DNA of 64,000 bases from Soonwooa buanensis (GTDB taxonomy: Bacteria > Bacteroidota > Bacteroidia > Flavobacteriales > Weeksellaceae): NCBI RefSeq assembly GCF_900167905.1, contig NZ_FUYZ01000003.1:62001-126000 (forward strand). Direction: 5' to 3'. Made by a program: the position numbers and the translations under genes. The notes under the pieces were generated by a model. The model worked only from the letters and a program-made list of their open reading frames with translations. It searched no databases and had not been told where the DNA came from. Shown here one piece after another: positions 61,301 through 64,000 of the stretch (positions within the stretch are counted from its first letter, which is position 1; the number at the start of each line of letters is the position of its first letter).

Positions 61301-62008
61301 ATGAACAAGAATATTATTAAAATTACAGCTGTTTTAGGCTTTGCAAGTGTTCTTTTAACTTCTTGTAGTAAAGAGAATCCACCATTGGTTTATTTCCCAG
61401 ATATGTATTTTCCAGTAGCTTACGATCCTTTGATGAAAGCTGAAGATGCTTATTCTAAACATGAAAACGAAATTCCATTGTTTGCTGCTAATGCAGGAGC
61501 AACAGGATTATCTCCAGTAGATGGTACAGTTTCTCAAAACAAAGATGGCGTTATCGACGAAGAGGGAAATCCTAAAAACGTTGACGAATACAATGCTGCT
61601 TATGATAAGTCTAAGACTTTGACAGCATCTCCACTTAACCCAAAAAATCTTGAAAAAGATTTAGAAAGAGGTAAAATTTTATTTGATCATACTTGTGCTG
61701 CTTGTCATGGTACAGGTGGTGATGGTCAAGGACCAATTGTACAAAGTGGCGCTTACTCTGGTGTACCAAACTATAAAGATAGAGAAATTACTGTAGGATC
61801 TGTACATTATGTTCTATCACATGGTAGAAATGCGATGGGATCTTATGCAGGACAGCTTAATCCTGGTGACCGTTGGAGAGTAGCAATGTATGTTATGAAC
61901 GCTTTTAAAGCTGGTGCAGTACCAGCGGCAGCTCCTGCAACGGATGCTGCTCCGAAAGCTGATGACAAACCAGCTACTGAAGAGAATAATACTAACACTA
62001 AAAAATAG
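61301..62008 (+). CDS. actE: alternative complex III subunit ActE (monohaem cytochrome c lipoprotein)
   Basis: 235 residues from ATG at 61301; ATG 61292 in the same frame overlaps actD. The signal peptide has lipobox LLTSC (Cys22). The haem site is CAACH in FDHTCAACHGTGGDGQG, with a distal Met candidate in RNAMGSYAGQL. An Ala/Pro-rich C-terminal tail is low complexity. ActE is thought to pass electrons from ACIII to the oxidase. Confidence 0.92.
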   Translation: MNKNIIKITAVLGFASVLLTSCSKENPPLVYFPDMYFPVAYDPLMKAEDAYSKHENEIPLFAANAGATGLSPVDGTVSQNKDGVIDEEGNPKNVDEYNAAYDKSKTLTASPLNPKNLEKDLERGKILFDHTCAACHGTGGDGQGPIVQSGAYSGVPNYKDREITVGSVHYVLSHGRNAMGSYAGQLNPGDRWRVAMYVMNAFKAGAVPAAAPATDAAPKADDKPATEENNTNTKK

Positions 62009-62017
62009 AAGTAAGAA

Positions 62018-63352
62018 ATGTATAGTTTTTCACCTAAGTTAAGATTATATTCCATTATACTGATTGTTGTAGGATTAGTGTTATTTGCTGCAGGTTTTGC
62101 TTTGAATAAAGGAATTGACGATACTACTATTACCCACTGGATGGAAGCTGTTCATTCAGGAGGTCACGATAACCCATCACACTCTAGCGAGTTGGTAGGT
62201 CCTCAAGATCACGCTGCACATTTAGAACATGCAAAAATGCAAGTTGGTAACCAACCTTTGGCTGCTTTACACGTTGCTGCAGTGTTTTTATTTGGTGTTA
62301 GTTGTGCTGCTTTATTCTTCTATAGTATTCAGCATGCTGCACACGCAGGTTGGTCAATTATTGTAACAAGAGTTATGGAAGCTGTTGCTTCTTTCATTCC
62401 TTATGGAGGAGCAATTCTTTTAATCATTGTATTATTAAATGCTTTCCACATGGGACATTTGTTCCACTGGATGGATCCATCTCTTACAGATCCTAAAGAC
62501 CCTAACTTTGACGTAATTATTTACGAAAAAAGTAAATTCTTGAATGTACCTTTCTATGTTGTTAGAACATTTATCTATGTTATTGGTGCTAGTTTCTTCG
62601 CTTGGAAGCTTAAGCAAGTTTCTAAGAAAGTTGACGATACCAATGGCGACAGAAAAGTATATGCTAGCCTATATAACTGGAGTGTTGGTTATATCGCATT
62701 CTTCGGTTTTGCTTCAGCAGCATGGGCTTGGGATTGGTTAATGTCAATTGACCCGCACTGGTATTCTACATTGTATATTTGGTATTCTATGGTGAGTTGT
62801 TTATCAACTGCTGTAGCATCAATTATCTTGGTAGCAGTTTATTTAAAGAAAAAAGGATTCTATCCTCAATTTAACGATAACCACTTACACGATTTAGGTA
62901 AGTTTTTATTCGCAACAAGTATGCTTTGGACGTACTTATGGTTCTGTCAATTCATGCTTTATTGGTATGCGAACGTACCTGAAGAGGTTAATTACTTCTT
63001 TGGTAGATTCGAATATTACGCACCAACATTCTTACCAATGTTGATCGTTAACTTCCTACTTCCTTTGTTAATCTTAGTAAGTAGTAGCATCAAACGTAAC
63101 TATAAAGTAGTTACTACGATGGCAGTTATTGTAATTTTCGGTCACTGGTTAGACTATTTCAACATGGTAATGCCAGGAACAGTTGGTCCTTATTGGAATA
63201 ACCTTCCGACATTATTATTAACAGTTGGATCGTTTGCGGCAGTTGTAGGTTTATTTGTTTTCGTAGTATTTACTGCATTAACTAAATTAAAACTAATGCC
63301 AACTGGTAACCCATTCTTCCACGAATCAGAGATTTACGAATATCCTTTCTAA
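62018..63352 (+). CDS. actF: alternative complex III subunit ActF
   Basis: 444 residues with about ten membrane helices. It is the second NrfD-like membrane subunit, homologous in fold to ActC but more divergent. A His-rich loop (HSGGHDNPSHSS, DHAAHLEHAK) follows the first helix. AWDWLMSIDPHWYSTLYIWY and WLDYFNMVMPG match the ActF family. It ends the operon, followed by a strong terminator, with no cytochrome oxidase gene directly downstream. Confidence 0.93.
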   Translation: MYSFSPKLRLYSIILIVVGLVLFAAGFALNKGIDDTTITHWMEAVHSGGHDNPSHSSELVGPQDHAAHLEHAKMQVGNQPLAALHVAAVFLFGVSCAALFFYSIQHAAHAGWSIIVTRVMEAVASFIPYGGAILLIIVLLNAFHMGHLFHWMDPSLTDPKDPNFDVIIYEKSKFLNVPFYVVRTFIYVIGASFFAWKLKQVSKKVDDTNGDRKVYASLYNWSVGYIAFFGFASAAWAWDWLMSIDPHWYSTLYIWYSMVSCLSTAVASIILVAVYLKKKGFYPQFNDNHLHDLGKFLFATSMLWTYLWFCQFMLYWYANVPEEVNYFFGRFEYYAPTFLPMLIVNFLLPLLILVSSSIKRNYKVVTTMAVIVIFGHWLDYFNMVMPGTVGPYWNNLPTLLLTVGSFAAVVGLFVFVVFTALTKLKLMPTGNPFFHESEIYEYPF

Positions 63353-63374
63353 GAGATATTGTTATTTAGAATTT

Positions 63375-63410
63375 GAAACCCGGCTATTTTGTCGGGTTTC
63401 TTTTTTTATT
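63375..63410 (+). terminator. intrinsic terminator after the act operon
   Basis: GAAACCCG/CGGGTTTC stem with a 10-base loop, followed by TTTTTTTATTT. Confidence 0.88.
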
Positions 63411-63434
63411 TAAATTAGAATTAAATTCACAATC

Positions 63435-64000
63435 ATGATTAAAAATATACCGATTGAAAAAATTATGTTTCTTGATATTGAGACAGTTCCTCAATCTGAA
63501 GCTTGGTCACAACTAGATGAGCAAACGCAATATCTTTGGGATAAGAAAACCAAATCTCAGCGGAAAGAAGATATTAGTGCTGATGTTTTTTTTGAAGAAA
63601 GAGCTGGTATTATGGCAGAATTTGGGAAGATAATTTGTATTTCAATTGGGATGATTGACGGTCATGATCAACTTAAAATTAAATCTTTCTATGGTGATGA
63701 TGAAAAGGCTTTACTTTTAGAATTTTGTGAAATTTTCAATAGCCCAAGATTACGTGACGTAATTCTTTGTGCTCATAACGGGAAGGAATTTGACTTTCCA
63801 TACATTGCACGACGTCTTTTAATAAACGGAATTAATCCGCCTAATGTTTTCCAAATGTTTGGTAAAAAACCTTGGGAAATTCCGCATCTTGACACGATGG
63901 AGTTGTGGAAATTCGGCGATTGGAAGTCTTATGTTTCTTTAGAATTGTTAGCGCATATTTTCAAGGTTCCTACACCAAAAGACGATATCGATGGTTCTCA
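63435..64000 (+). CDS. 3'-5' exonuclease-like protein (RNase H fold), partial
   Basis: The gene starts at ATG 63435 and runs off the right edge; 188 codons are visible. Motif Exo I is FLDIET (Asp and Glu near residues 14-16), and LCAHNGKEFDFPYIARRL is Exo II with an Asp near 127. Exo III is not yet reached. MAEFGKIICISIG between them is typical of the predicted PolB-like 3'-5' exonuclease family. It probably trims DNA or RNA 3' ends; the substrate is unknown. Confidence 0.85.
   Translation, partial: MIKNIPIEKIMFLDIETVPQSEAWSQLDEQTQYLWDKKTKSQRKEDISADVFFEERAGIMAEFGKIICISIGMIDGHDQLKIKSFYGDDEKALLLEFCEIFNSPRLRDVILCAHNGKEFDFPYIARRLLINGINPPNVFQMFGKKPWEIPHLDTMELWKFGDWKSYVSLELLAHIFKVPTPKDDIDGS

Noticed and set aside
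1-64000. tRNA, rRNA, prophage or insertion sequence
   Set aside because: Read on both strands, no cloverleaf-like sequence, rRNA core, transposase, integrase or phage structural gene was recognised.

Overview
The window looks like a core chromosomal segment of a low-GC member of the Bacteroidota, most likely a flavobacterium of the Weeksellaceae (Chryseobacterium/Epilithonimonas/Elizabethkingia-like). Supporting signs are the many TAnnTTTG -7 promoter boxes just upstream of genes, the near absence of strong Shine-Dalgarno sequences, and a gene set typical of this phylum: S46 dipeptidyl-peptidase, gldH beside ricT, an alternative complex III (Act) operon, a bacterial GH3 protein, an OmpP1/FadL porin and WG-repeat, SPOR and lipoprotein genes. 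The genus call is inference. No prophage, insertion sequence, CRISPR array, rRNA or tRNA was recognised.

Layout. 1-1.75 kb: 5' part of an S46 peptidase, a META-domain lipoprotein, OsmC and a small unknown. 1.8-6.7 kb: hflX, a secreted DUF4919-like protein, then a tight run of Na+/H+ antiporter, CAT-like acetyltransferase, AlkD-like repair protein and a small membrane protein. 6.7-8.7 kb: truncated haemoglobin, a cysteine-cluster protein and two small secreted Lys/Glu-rich proteins. 8.7-12.6 kb (minus): hemA-hemC-hemD-hemE, early tetrapyrrole synthesis. 12.9-18.5 kb: mreB-mreC-mreD-mrdA-rodA, the elongasome. 18.5-20.9 kb: a VanX-like D,D-dipeptidase and two tandem secreted paralogs. 21.0-27.9 kb: miaB, a DUF1016/YhcG nuclease with an in-frame palindromic repeat, a sigma-54 activator, lptE and a long acidic protein with exact 168-bp tandem repeats. 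28.0-31.1 kb: TPR protein, rtcB, and the largest gene-poor stretch, which holds dispersed hairpin repeats and a strong candidate structured small RNA. 31.1-37.6 kb (minus): WG-repeat protein, small membrane protein, methyltransferase-htpG, lon. 37.8-46.6 kb: sufS, DUF445, GH3, rplY, prs, and an OmpP1/FadL porin with an SGNH lipoprotein. 46.9-51.2 kb: ricT-gldH-pbp1A. 51.2-54.7 kb: selO, a polytopic membrane protein and a SPOR protein. 54.9-63.4 kb: actABCDEF. The window ends inside a 3'-5' exonuclease-like gene.

Functionally the window is dominated by envelope biogenesis (mre/mrd/rodA, pbp1A, lptE, VanX-like, lipoproteins), respiration and haem supply (act operon, hem genes) and proteostasis (lon, htpG). 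The least explained material is non-coding: (i) a ~170-nt minus-strand RNA at about 30858-31026 with its own promoter, four hairpins plus a closing stem, and an intrinsic terminator; (ii) a family of five ~85-145-nt intergenic hairpin elements, two of which keep an identical loop while the stem sequence differs with pairing preserved; (iii) a second palindromic family near 28.7 and 30.4 kb. These are the best candidates for something undescribed.
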